Below are positions 19,971 through 29,996 of a stretch of 45,093 nucleotides of DNA, piece after piece. The notes beneath the pieces were generated by a model. That model searched no databases and was not told the DNA's origin. It saw only the letters and a list, made by a program, of their open reading frames with translations. The stretch comes from Chrysophaeum taylorii (Eukaryota; Sar; Pelagophyceae; Pelagomonadales; Pelagomonadaceae), in assembly GCA_029834535.1 (NCBI GenBank), contig JAQMWT010000605.1, forward strand, positions 1-45,093, in the 5' to 3' direction. The position numbers were made by a program, and so were the translations under genes. Each line of letters opens with the position of its first letter. The first letter of the stretch is position 1.

Positions 19971-20340
19971 ATAACTAACTAACTAACTTCAGACCTCTCC
20001 CGAGCATGGGAGCCAGGCCGGACCGACAGGAGCCAGTCCGGACTCACGGGCCTGTAGACGAGGAGCGCCGAAAGGTCGGTCGGCGGAGAGTGACCATCAA
20101 GCTTGTCGCCATGCGACGAGGAGACCGCGATGCGACTGACAACCAACTCGTCGATAACCTTCCGTCTTCGCCCCGCGGCCATACCCCGTCCCACTGCGAA
20201 CGTTCCGGCTGCCAACCGGCCCGCCCGGGAGGCGAATAGGTGCCAACCTACGCCGGGAGGGCGGATGCCCTCGCAAGGCTCAGGATTCATGAGGCACCGT
20301 CCTCCATCGCAACCACAGTCGGCGATCAGGGCAAGGGAGT
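19971..20340 (-). mobile_element. TTAG-tailed retroposon, longer copy, inside element B
   Basis: A 370-base insertion separating TPYE from MLHETLP of the Copia polyprotein. On the minus strand it runs from about 20340 to a tail of four GTTA repeats at 19972-19988. A second copy at 26022-26158 shares exactly the tail end and is cut short at the other end, the pattern of 5'-truncated LINE/SINE copies made by target-primed reverse transcription. The flanks CATATGAA and TTATGTGAA suggest an imperfect target duplication. TGGTTGCGATGG near its 5' end is one mismatch from a Pol III A box, but no good B box is seen. It could equally be the 3' end of a longer LINE. Confidence 0.65.
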
Positions 20341-22898
20341 TCATATGGCGTCATATATCCAGGATTAGAGGCATTTGGCATACGCTCAGATATGAAGTCA
20401 GCCGTTTCCATGGCCCAACGCCAAAAATCAGGTGGACGGTGCGCATGTCCCAAAAGAGTGCGAGTAATATCAGCAGTGGCGCGATGAGAGCGTTCCACAA
20501 CACCGGAAAAAGCGTGCGCCTGTGAAGTTTTGGACTGAGCTGCAGGAGCACGTTTGAGAGCGATGTTGTTGCCCAGACAGAAGGTTTCGAATTGGCCCAT
20601 AAGAGAGCGGTCACGATCGGTGTAGATGAGGGCAATGCGATATCCGAATGGGCGAACCACGGTAGACAGAAAAAGTTCGAGTTGACGAGCGTTCGTAAGT
20701 GCATCGTGGCGTGGAGCAAAGTAACGCGTGCGGCGGCGCGTATGATCATCGACAAACGTGAGGATCGCGCGATCTTGATATATGAAGGATGGGACGCCTG
20801 CAAACATGAAATCGGCGTGGATAATAAGGTAGGGCGCAACGGCACGTGGACGAGACAAAGGCTCGGAGGAAGGCAGCGAAGTGGAAGCGGAAGCATGAGC
20901 TTTACGTTGGCCAACATGCGCAGCATGCATTTTGCCGAGAGCACAAGCAGGACAAAAAGAAAGAGACGCGGAGCTCGGGAAAAACGGTGCGCCAACAGCG
21001 AGAGAAGACAAACGCCGAATATAGGGAGGACTATAATGACCAAGACGAGCATGCCAAAGGTCGAAGGTAAGTTGAGTGCGTTGAGACACAGCGGGAAACG
21101 CACAAGGGTCGTGGGCACGGGGGCAAGAAGAAAATGCCACAAAAGGTGAAACGAAGTCCGCGTAGGGCGCAGCGGTCGTATTGCCGATCCAACAGACGAT
21201 CAAAAGAAGACCACAGCGACGAAGCAGGGGAATAACGTGATGCGTTTGGCGGTGACGTAAAATACGTTGCGGATGAGCAGGGCCAACGGCCTGAATGGTG
21301 TGGCAATCGTAACCAACTTGCTCAAGGGCATGATCCGAAAGAATCCGTTTGTCACCAAGGCCAGGAGAGATGAGGGTATGCGGGAACGCGACATGGATAC
21401 CATGAGGGGCGGAAAGAGTGGGTGCAGGAGAAGGAAGACCACGATTGTCAAGAGGACCAATTGAAGGAAACGTTAAGTGAGCAGTGCCGGAACCGGAAAC
21501 CAAGCCAGTGCCGAGTGCAGAAGTGATGGAGTGATGCTGAGTATTGTCAAGGTCAGTGAAACCAAAGGAAGAGTTGAAAAGATCGACGTTTGCGCCGGTG
21601 TCATAGACAACGAGACGAAGGTTGGTGCTGTGAAGGTAGTCGCGCTCACGAGCGGTGAGCAGAGCGGTAAGGGCATTGGTGGAGGAAAGGACTTGGTGAA
21701 TGGAGGGGGAGATGGAAAGAAGATGGAAATTGAAAGACGGATAGGTGGGTGCAGAAAGAGATGGGTCAGGAAGGGAGACAGCGGTGGAAGGCGGGACAGA
21801 GGGTGTGGTGGAGGGTGGCAACGCAAGGAGCGGCGGAGAGGATTGAGATGGAGGCAAGAGTGGAATGGGGGCGGAAAGATAGTTTTGGTAGAAGGGTGGA
21901 TGGGGCCTAGGTGGGTAGTGGGGATTGGACCGAGGTGGGTATTGGGGATTTGACCGACGTGGGTATTGATATTGATGCCGAGGGCGGGCGGTGGCTTGTG
22001 AGAGCAAATAGCGCTGGCGCTTATGACAATCTTTCTGGTGATGGCCAGGAATACCACAAAAGTGACAAAGATCAGTATGGCGTGGGCGCTTGCGATGGAA
22101 ACCACGTGAAGATGAAGGTCGGTTACGGAAAGATGGTCGAAAAGATGGGCGAGGGCTAGAACGTTGTTGGAAGCGCAGAGCATTGAAGCGATGAAGGTAT
22201 TTATCAGAAGGATGGTTGGGATGACCGTAAAAGTTGGAACGTTCACGATGACGGGGACTTTCACGGAACGTAGCATGGACAAGCGCAGACTTGGTCTGAA
22301 GATAATCAAAAACTTTACTGTGGAGGCGATCAACGAAACCATCGTATGTGCGCAGTTTAGGATCAAGTGCAATGAGATCCTTAGACAAGAGCGAGTCGGG
22401 GATTTTCGTCTGAAGCAATTGCAATGCAAGTGTGTCAGGGGAATCTTGATGATGCCGAGCAACTTGAACACCAGTGATGAACTTGTTAAGAAAAGACTCA
22501 AGTTCATCGATATTGTTGCACACCAAGGAATGCAGTGAAGCAATTGCAGACTGAGCGACACGATCTCCATGGCCCATGTAAACATCAGTAATGCGCTTGT
22601 AAAGGCGCGTGAAGTTCATATCGCGGTTTTCACGGATATCCGCACGATCAGTATCATGCATTGGTAGCGCCATGAAGAGTGCACTGTACCAGCGTTGCTG
22701 CTTGAGACCAACTTCTTCTTCAGAGCAGCCAGAGACGGAAATGCTAGTCCAAGTGTCAGTGGTCAAGATAATGCGATCACCGGTGGAAATGATCATGTTT
22801 TCCAGGCGATGGGTCCATTGGTGAAAAAGATGTCGCTCACCACTGAAGGCATCGAGTTTTTGCGAAAGCGTGCTATCTTTAATTTCGATCGAGGACAT
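20335..22898 (-). CDS. Element B Copia-type Gag-protease-integrase polyprotein, interrupted at 3' end
   Basis: Open frame starting upstream at 22922; MSSIEIKDSTLSQKLDAFSG at 22898 is the likelier start (positions below count from 22922). Residues about 20-220 are a Copia Gag (UBN2-type); the zinc knuckle CHFCGIPGHHQKDC (CX2CX4HX4C) is at 286-299; a Pro-rich stretch follows. The aspartic protease has VVYDTGANVDLF at 438-449. The integrase zinc site is H624, H629, C657, C660 and the catalytic triad is D703 (IIHADF), D769 (YTDRD) and E810 (GVVERSHR). The frame reaches TPYE at about 860 and then runs into the retroposon at 20340 and stops. It is the best preserved gene of the window: no internal stop over more than 850 codons. 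Without the reverse transcriptase, which is truncated downstream, the element cannot move alone. The mirrored copy at 34791-36905 is much more damaged. Confidence 0.9.
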
Positions 22899-23572
22899 GA
22901 TAAACGATAACGAACCGAACACGTAGCAATGAACTGAAGCCGATGAGGTGTCGCCACGAAGTCAAGCAGAGGCTCAACCGCGGAGAACACCTGCTGCCAT
23001 GTTACGACTGGAATGAGGCGTTAGACTAGCCATAAGAGAAAGACGTAGGGATACTGGATACGTGGTGATACGTGGTGCAGGGGTAAGTGTCATAGCTTCC
23101 TCACATAACCTATGGGTATTGGGCTGTTACCGCGCCGGCCCAGCATCGCCACGTAAACACGCTTGTGAATATTACGCCATTACCATTGTGCTGTATATAC
23201 CACATTTTGCACACGTGATCGTGTAACCTTGTGTGCACCTGTTCATAGTATCGTATTGTCATGTCAATGTTGATGTGTGTGTAATTGGCTAACCTGTACT
23301 CTTGCACACATGTTATGGAATATTTTGGGTACGTCCACTCGTACATTCCACGGCAATGCACTTAACAAGCTCCTTGAGAGCACCTGAAGTAACCAGCTGC
23401 CTCTGACTACGCTTAGCGACACTACGCTGGACCCACAGCTTGCACAGTCGTCAAATAGACATCTTTCCATCGAAAACGATGAGTGTAGATAGACACCGAT
23501 AGACAGACCCCCTTTGAATGTCTAGACAGTGTCAACTGCGTGACTGAACCCACAGGTTCCCCGTCAACTGCT
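22899..23572. other. Head-to-head 5' regions of elements B and C (LTR remnants)
   Basis: The gag ATGs of B (22898, minus) and C (23573, plus) point away from each other across 675 bases. Near 23000 the minus strand reads GTAACA followed by TGGCAGCAGGTGTTCTCCGC (about 22979-22998), which fits an LTR end in CA followed by a primer-binding site for B. That would leave B only about 110 bases of LTR before element C sequence begins near 23105, so B's LTR may be truncated. The right part has a TATA-like TGTATATACC at 23192-23201 and probably belongs to the LTR of C. Exact borders are not visible. Confidence 0.45.
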
Positions 23573-25075
23573 ATGGCAGAACACGCAGCACGAGCCGCAC
23601 CCAAGGCGATCACAGGTGCGGATATATTGAAGCTCGAAGCTCCTGTAGTTGAGTTTCTTAACGATGGAAATCGATTTCAGCTTCAGACTCGCAAGGTATC
23701 CTTGCAAATCAAGCACATTAAGCAATTGTTACGGTCCAGTCAGGCCGATGCTTTCCTCGGGTACGACTCGTACGAAGCATATACTCGGTCATGCAAGGAC
23801 TACGAGATCCTCCGGAATCAAATTCTCGATCGCGTTTTCCTGGAATGGAAGACCGATTGGGCTGCTGATCTCCGTTTAGCTGTTGATGAATTGCCCCCTG
23901 AGTATCAGGAATGGCATTTCACCAACGAAGCTTTCCCCAACTTACTTGATGCAGAAGTAGCTCAGCTAGCTACTGTCTGTTACGACTATGAAGTCAAGGC
24001 ATTACGTCCTGAAATCAATGCCCGTTTCTTATAAGAGGAACGAATCTTAAATCGCGAGCACCCGAAGGCATTAGCTTTCGACACCCGTGTTCGTGCCCCT
24101 GTTACTATGTTTTCGTTAACTGCCGCTGACTGGCACACTTATCAGAACACGTATGCTACATTCTTGCATACTTACTTCAATCTTGAAAGTGTTGGAAAAC
24201 CAGCACTTGCGGCCTGGTCCGCCATCAATGAGGCATATAACAAAAGTTATTTACCCAACAAGGCTCGAGCCATTATGCTCATCGCCTTTAGTCACTACGA
24301 GTCTGTTACGACTACTGATGTGTCCTATTTGAAACAGCAATTTAACTCTGTTGTTTATAATCCTAACTGGTATGTCCATGTATTTATCGAAGCTGTCCTA
24401 GCATTTAGGCAAATCTCTTACCAACTTAACCAGGAAGAGACTGACCTTCAATTCGACTTTGGTACTCTTTGTATAAAAATTTATGAAGAGATACATCGGC
24501 ATTATGCCGATAATACCAGCAACAATCGTTACGATCGTGGTTGGGTAGATTGGTGTTATATGTATGAAACCCGATCTTCATCTCGGCCTGTGCCAGAAGC
24601 TGAACGATTGTGTCACCCTACCAACCCTAGCTACATTTTAGAATACGCATTAGACTTATATAATGTAGTATCAAATGGGTCGAACAAAAGACGCTTAGAA
24701 CGCCCTGTTTCTTGGCAACCCTATGTCGAAGGTTTATCATCTCAACCAAAGCCAAAGTTACTACTTACAAACACGCTGGATTTAGCAGACAAAAGTCTGA
24801 CTCAAACTGCTAACACACTCGCCTTCATCACTGCGTCGCAACCTGGTACATCTTCCACGTTTAATGCTAGACGCTTGCGTAACTCTAATGATGCTCGCCA
24901 GCCTTTCTCTCGCAGCGACTTATCGTATTATCGTTCTGGTGATTCTTACGTCACCAAGAAAACTGCTGGACAGTCCCATGACCGTCCAATTTACCCCCGC
25001 ACTTTTGACAGGTCCTCTCGGTCTAACATGAAATTTTTAGATCGAACAAATCTGACCTTAAACACCCTGCGATAA
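23573..25075 (+). pseudogene. Element C gag, one in-frame stop
   Basis: The frame reads from ATG 23573 (an earlier GTG at 23540 is also in frame) to 24034, hits a single TAA (24032-24034), continues in the same frame through EERILNREHPKALAFDTRVR and stays open to 25075. The protein begins MAEHAARAAPKAITGADILK; blocks such as LLRSSQADAFLGYDSYEAYT and WHTYQNTYATFLHTYFNLES give about 500 residues of predominantly helical sequence. I recognise no named domain; position upstream of protease, methyltransferase and integrase makes it the Gag of this element. Base composition is more AT-rich than the Helitron and element A. The sequence is not disrupted except by the stop and by the duplication that follows. 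Confidence 0.65.
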
Positions 25076-25087
25076 CAGTGTAGTGAA

Positions 25088-25221
25088 CTTACGAAGCATG
25101 TGACAGATAATGATTCCACGGCTCAGCTACAACAGAATATCAACAAGTTATTTGCTTACGAAGCATGTGACAGATAATGATTCCACGGCTCAGCTACAAC
25201 AGAATATCAACAAGTTATTTG
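25088..25221 (+). repeat. 67-bp perfect tandem duplication
   Basis: Two adjacent 67-base copies beginning CTTACGAAGCATGTGACAGA. Because 67 is not a multiple of three it throws the reading frame of element C; the coding frame resumes in the second copy (LTKHVTDNDSTAQLQQNINK). The degraded mirror at about 32810-32900 also shows two copies, so the duplication predates the inverted duplication. Confidence 0.9.
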
Positions 25222-26021
25222 AGACTCTATTACAATCAGCTGACATTCTGTCAACGACATCTACTGAGGACAACAGTAATTTACTTCGTCTAAACGAACA
25301 ACTCATGTTTGCAGAAGACATCATTTATGATGTAGACGTTCATCTATCCTCGACCGAAAAGTCGTTAAACTACGTGGAGCCACAACACCATACTGTTGTT
25401 ACTGCTCCCACCCCAAAGGCAACTCCTCCTACTACAGGCTCGAAGAATGCCCCCAACACACAGGGTAATCCCTCCAATATTGTGCCTAACCTCTTTACTG
25501 CTTCCGCCATCTCGGCTTTACCACCAGCGTTACTGTCCTCGCTATCTTCACAGGTCCAATCTGCCCTCAACCTACCACCACAAGCCGAAACCAAAAGGGA
25601 TGCCGATCATACTTCGCTATCGTCATTTGATGAAAAGCACGGCATGGCTGATGAGGCTGACGAACCATCACCACCTGTTCAACCGATAATTATTCCAACG
25701 AATCTGCTATTGCTGGAGAACTTCTTCACAGCCAGCCTCTCCACTACTTGCCCACATTCGGAAAACGCCTTCCTCACCAACTACATGAAGGTAAACAGTG
25801 TCCCTCCACATTGTTCCTTTCTATATTTGACTCTTGTGCTACCATCTCATTGATGTCCACTTACGATTTTACAATACCCAATCATATTATTCCACTGGAC
25901 TCCAAATACGCGCCGATTGTTATTCAAATAGCCACTGGACAACAACGTGCCTCACACATGATGTCAACACGTAACATTGTTGTTCCCCTACCAGATCATC
26001 CACAAGTTGGCTATGTTAAGA
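25158..26021 (+). pseudogene. Element C: Gag C terminus and aspartic protease remnant
   Basis: From the second duplication copy the frame gives LTKHVTDNDSTAQLQQNINK, a leucine-rich segment, then a Pro/Thr-rich linker (to 25853). After a frame change near 25760 the sequence reads LFLSIFDSCATISLMSTYDF and PIVIQIATGQQRASHMMSTR. The core FDSCATISLMS fits the catalytic D-S/T-G-A loop of retropepsins except that Gly is Cys (DNA about 25829-25840), and ATGQ..A would be the second strand. Processing of a Copia polyprotein needs this enzyme; the G-to-C change and the frameshift imply it is inactive in this copy. The reading ends at YVKT where the retroposon at 26022 is inserted, and continues beyond it. 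Confidence 0.55.
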
Positions 26022-26158
26022 CTAACTAACTAACTAACTTCAGACCTCTCCCGAGCATGGGAGCCAGGCCGGACCGACAGGAGCCAGTCCGGAATCACGG
26101 GCCTGTAGACGAGGAACGCCGAAAGGTCGGTCGGCGGAGAGTGACCATCAAGCTTGTC
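26022..26158 (-). mobile_element. TTAG-tailed retroposon, 5'-truncated copy, inside element C
   Basis: Matches 19972-20108 nearly base for base, from the GTTA-repeat tail inward, then stops after AAGCTTGTCG. It is flanked on both sides by GTTAAGA (26015-26021 and 26159-26165), a clean 7-base target duplication. Shared tail end, variable other end and target duplication are what target-primed retroposition leaves. Confidence 0.75.
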
Positions 26159-28456
26159 GTTAAGATCGACTTCGCTTTATGTCTTCAGCCAGTGCACGAC
26201 CGACATCTCGCTATCCTGAGCATGCTCGAGTGGAACCAGACGAACCTGACCACTGTGTTCAATGATCGAGCTGAGCCAAAGCTCAGCGCTGTCACGAGCC
26301 GCATAGACAAAGATGTGCGTATTCCCATACACTACATAGCAGCTAATTTGCCGGCTCTCCCTTGTCTCACCTACAACATCGCTCGCGACAAGCAACTCGA
26401 ACTTCGTTCCCTCGCATTTCCCCTCAAGCGATACCATGAAAACAGGGATCTACTGGCATACTACAACTACCTACTCCGAAGAGTTTTACCAGATCGCCCG
26501 TGGATTCGCCCTTTGGTTCTCAATCTTCGGAATCAGAACAAGTTTGTTCAACAAAACACGCAACCATTAACCTGACTACTCTCACGCCCAGTGTTTCTCT
26601 CACAAGAGTCCAATCCCCGCAAACCCTCTGTAATGTTACTTTGTTCTGGTTTGTCAACTCCGGCGTTCCTGTCTCAAGCCAATATATCAAGGTAAAAGTT
26701 GTTGTTGAGTCTGATGATACGCTTGTTCGTATGTTACGCCACCGTTTCCCTACTGTATTATTATTTGAATCTCTTCCCGCCTTTATTAACCATCTTCACC
26801 TAATTTCACCAGAGGAAATGCGCAAATTCCATAGTGATATAATTGAGATTACTCCTCCCTGCACGAACAGGACTCTACTAAAGCAGCATAAGACAGAAGA
26901 CTTACACAGCCTGTTAGACGATTCTCTTTTCGACAGCATGCTGTCAGTCATCAAGTTACTCCAGCCCTTGGTACTACTGGCTGAGATGACGCCTCCGCAT
27001 AAGTACTGTCATCAAGACCACATCACAGTGGCCAACCTCATCCATACTACACTTGATTACTGTGTCGATGTTGTTGATAGGTTCCCGACCTACCTCTGTG
27101 GCGACTACCAATCTAGAGAAAGATGGATATGCATCGCACGCAGGTATTCTACTGGACCAATTAAAGTATTGTCGTGGCCTATCCTCCATCCACGCCCCTT
27201 CCTAAAGATCGTGGATGATCTACAAGCTATTCCCAAGCGCCTTTGGCTACCTAACCACGTATCCAAAGACTGGATCCGGGTGTTCCCCGATCCTCCATAT
27301 GTCCCCGTTCCTAAAACTCTTGCACCTTACTCTCGCACAGGTTCTGTTCAGCTTACTATGGCTGACCTTGAATCCCTCAATATGTTACTGCTTCGCCTTC
27401 GCTCACAACAGGCTCACGAGCAACGTACTCACTCTGTTCAATCCGAGTGTACTTATCATCAGCTGTGCTTTAAACGCTCCTCTATGGAGCCGCTACCCAA
27501 TGCAACCTACCCTATACACGTCAAGGTTTTTACAATCCTCTATAACTTGTTTGCCAGCTTACACACTAACTCACCCACTCCTGTGTCTTATTACATAACC
27601 GTTTTCGAAACTAACCAACCGTCACACAGGTTACTACTTACAACCTCATCAACATCACACAACTCCCACTTCTTAACTGGTGGCCACCACTCTGACGGCA
27701 ACCTCACCATAGAGAACGCCGCCACCAAATATCATGCTTCCATTGACGCGTTTGGAAGCACGTATACGTTCACTGCCTCCGACGTCCCCCCGCGACCGGG
27801 ACAGGTCCATATATTTGGAGCCGTTTATGGGTTACTTGTGGATAGTCCAAGCCCCTCCTCAAGTTGGCTCCGCTGCCACCTATGGCACCGCCATACAAAA
27901 GCTCTTGTCCAGATGCTCTCTTGTGATGCCTGGCTGCCTTACCTACAAGGCCACCGACAACTCTTTCGACTACAAGGATTCTCATTTTGCTCTGGAAGAT
28001 CACCACTTATCTCATAGTCGCTATATAGGGTACCTTCGTGGAAGTGACCGCAAACTCGGCTCTAAAATCCACTCCATGCATGCTCCATTGCCCACCGTCC
28101 GAGGGTACGCCAATATTATTTTACTCGACCCTCGCAACGGGAAATTACGCTACCCCACTCGACCGGAGTTGATTCGTGCTAACAACCACACCAAACAACA
28201 GGAATCTTTCCTCTTGTCTCTACGCCATGACCTTTGCTGTGACATGCTCAGCAATGCTCTGCCTGCCGGTACGTACAGCACTCTGTACAAGCACCTTTCG
28301 CTCCTCGTTGCCGATATTAAATCCCTTATGTTGGACCCTACCTTCCAACATACTGCTGCCGTGACGAAGAAATCCTATGTATCCAATTTCATGACCGTTG
28401 ACCAAGCTTCCACCACGTGCAGCACAGATACCTTGTCTTTGGCACAATCTTTATGA
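26159..28456 (+). pseudogene. Element C: DNA (cytosine-5) methyltransferase-like region
   Basis: Coding resumes after the retroposon (KIDFALCLQPVHDRHLAILS), shifts frame near 26540, then shows the ordered motifs of a cytosine-5 DNA methyltransferase. In the frame open from 26500: VTLFWFVNSGVP at residues 46-57 sits where the SAM-binding motif I belongs; VVESDD at 68-73 (motif II); DIIEITPPCTNRT at 113-125, with the catalytic Pro-Cys at 120-121 (motif IV); LLAEMTPP at 159-166 (motif VI, usually ENV); YLCGDYQSRERWICIARR at 198-215 (motif VIII QxRxR). A long target-recognition-like stretch follows; after a frame change between about 27900 and 28017, HAPLPTVRG (28076-28102) and RYPTRPEL match motif IX and LSNALPAG (about 28247-28270) motif X. 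Such enzymes methylate cytosine C5. Two frameshifts make this copy non-coding as it stands. A tail of about 60 codons leads to integrase. Confidence 0.75.
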
Positions 28457-28611
28457 TGTCTATTTCCACCAACTGCTTGACCGAAATGTCGTTGAACTAT
28501 ATATCTTCGTCCTACGAAGATACTCTCGCTACTCGTGATGATGAGGATGCACCTCCAAGTGACCCTGCTGCGCACCAGGATGACGACGCACCGCCTCCCC
28601 TGCCTTAGACA

Positions 28612-29996
28612 CCGAACTCAAGTTCGATGTTCGGCGCAAACGGCATATTCCCGCTCATCCCATTCCTCGTAAGTCCCTCGCACACGGATCCACCGAATAT
28701 CTCAATGCCAAAGAACGTGCCAATCGCTTCCACCGGGTGCATCACTGCCCCGACAACGTCGCTGCCAAGGCCCCCAACGTACTTGCTCGCCCTGGATTCT
28801 CTGCTTCTGACATACCATATCGCGACTTATGCACCGACTGCATCGCACACAACAAGCGCCACCCGCACAAGCATTTCAATGCGACCAAGCCTTCATTTGA
28901 GCAAACTCACAAAGCCGGCGAAGTCTGGGCGTGCGACGGCGGCTATGTGACCATCCCATCCGAATGGGGAGGCTTCACACATATCATCGTCTTCAAGGAA
29001 CTCATTTCGAAATTTCTCTTGGTGTACTTTACACGCACCACCAACGCCACGGAGTTCACTCAAGCTCTGGATTTTGTGTATGACTTCTGTCGTACACAAC
29101 TCAACGTGCACATGCGCACCCTCTACTCCGATGCCTTCAAGCCCTACTTTAGCCAGCACATTACCTCCCCGTACCGCGTCGATAAGGGCATTCAACTCAT
29201 CGCCTTCCCGCCGTACATGCACCACTTTAACTTTGAAGTTGAGTCTGCCATCGGTTTCATCGCCGCCTCCTAAACTCGCCTTCGTTCTCTCCTTAATGCT
29301 CACTATCGTGGCGCCAAGATCGTGGAACCCGCTATCATGTTCCCATGGGCGGTGATACACACCGTTCAAAGCTACAACCTTCTCCCGAACGCCACGCTCG
29401 AGCGCATTCATCATGCTATTCTGAGTCCGCAACAGCTACTCTACAACCAACTCAACACTCCCCAACACGATATGCTCAAGATTTTTGGCGCTGAATGTTA
29501 CCTCCTATTGGAGCCCCATGAACACCACAAGTGGGAACCGTGCCGCCGCAAATATCTGTATCTCTGTTGCGCCAACGCGCAAAACCCGCTCGTCTCCCCA
29601 CGCGTCGACCATCTCGCTGACGTCGTCCTCAACCCTGAAAACGGACAAATTCGTGTTTCGTCCAAGCTGCAATTCCTCTACATGCTTCAGCATCCTACTC
29701 CTGATCCTGAACTTGCTCCTCCGCCTCACGCTCCTCCCGCGCCTTTCTCGCTCACACCCCACGCCGCTATCCAAGACCATGTCATTCAGAGGGGGACACG
29801 GACTCCTCATCCTCAGAGGGGGCACTCCCCACCTCCTTCAGCTCCTTCTTCGTCCCCTGCTCCTGCCTCTTCTCCCTCTTCTGACGCTCGCCGAAGATTC
29901 TGGCTCTATGTCACCGCCGCCCTTGCTTCCTTTACATGCTACTTGTGTTGCAACACTGTGAGGTATGAGACCAATAGTTTCGGCGCCAGAATGTGA
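28612..29996 (+). pseudogene. Element C: Copia-type integrase and linker, one in-frame stop
   Basis: In one frame: NAKERANRFHRVHHCPDNVA, then YRDLCTDCIAHNKRHPHKHF, the His-His-Cys-Cys zinc site of integrase, then the core with EVWACDGGYV (first Asp), MRTLYSDAFKPYFS (second Asp) and FNFEVESAIGF (Glu). A single TAA (29271-29273) interrupts; the same frame goes on with TRLRSLLNAHYRGAKIVEPA, LLPNATLERIHHAILSPQQL and LKIFGAECYLLLEPHEHHKW, the Copia sP..LL......L.vFG...Y block, and a Pro/Ser-rich linker. Integrase joins the cDNA to the host genome. Reverse transcriptase and RNase H would come next but the sequence turns back on itself here: the inverted arm begins within about 29935-29970. Confidence 0.75.

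Larger units (their letters stand above)
12048..29540 (+). repeat. Left arm of a very large inverted duplication
   Basis: Reads in reverse complement at about 29935-45093. Anchors (left/right): 12118/45023, 14221/42943, 18638/38597, 20292/36951, 22898/34823, 23573/34226, 25308/32720, 26153/31993, 28484/30664, 29429/30047. The left limit is only where the window ends on the right; the duplication probably extends further into the hAT-like gene. Contents: hAT-like gene, minisatellite, elements A, B, C and both retroposon copies. Confidence 0.9.

Noticed and set aside
20290..20340. tRNA gene or tRNA-derived head in the retroposon
   Set aside because: Only an A-box-like match; the B box is poor and no cloverleaf can be drawn, so no tRNA gene is called.
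21477..22538. Gly/Arg-rich plus-strand frames and Pro/Ser-rich shifted frames over element B
   Set aside because: They mirror the Pro-rich gag region of element B, which has a zinc knuckle, DTGA and integrase triad in its own frame.
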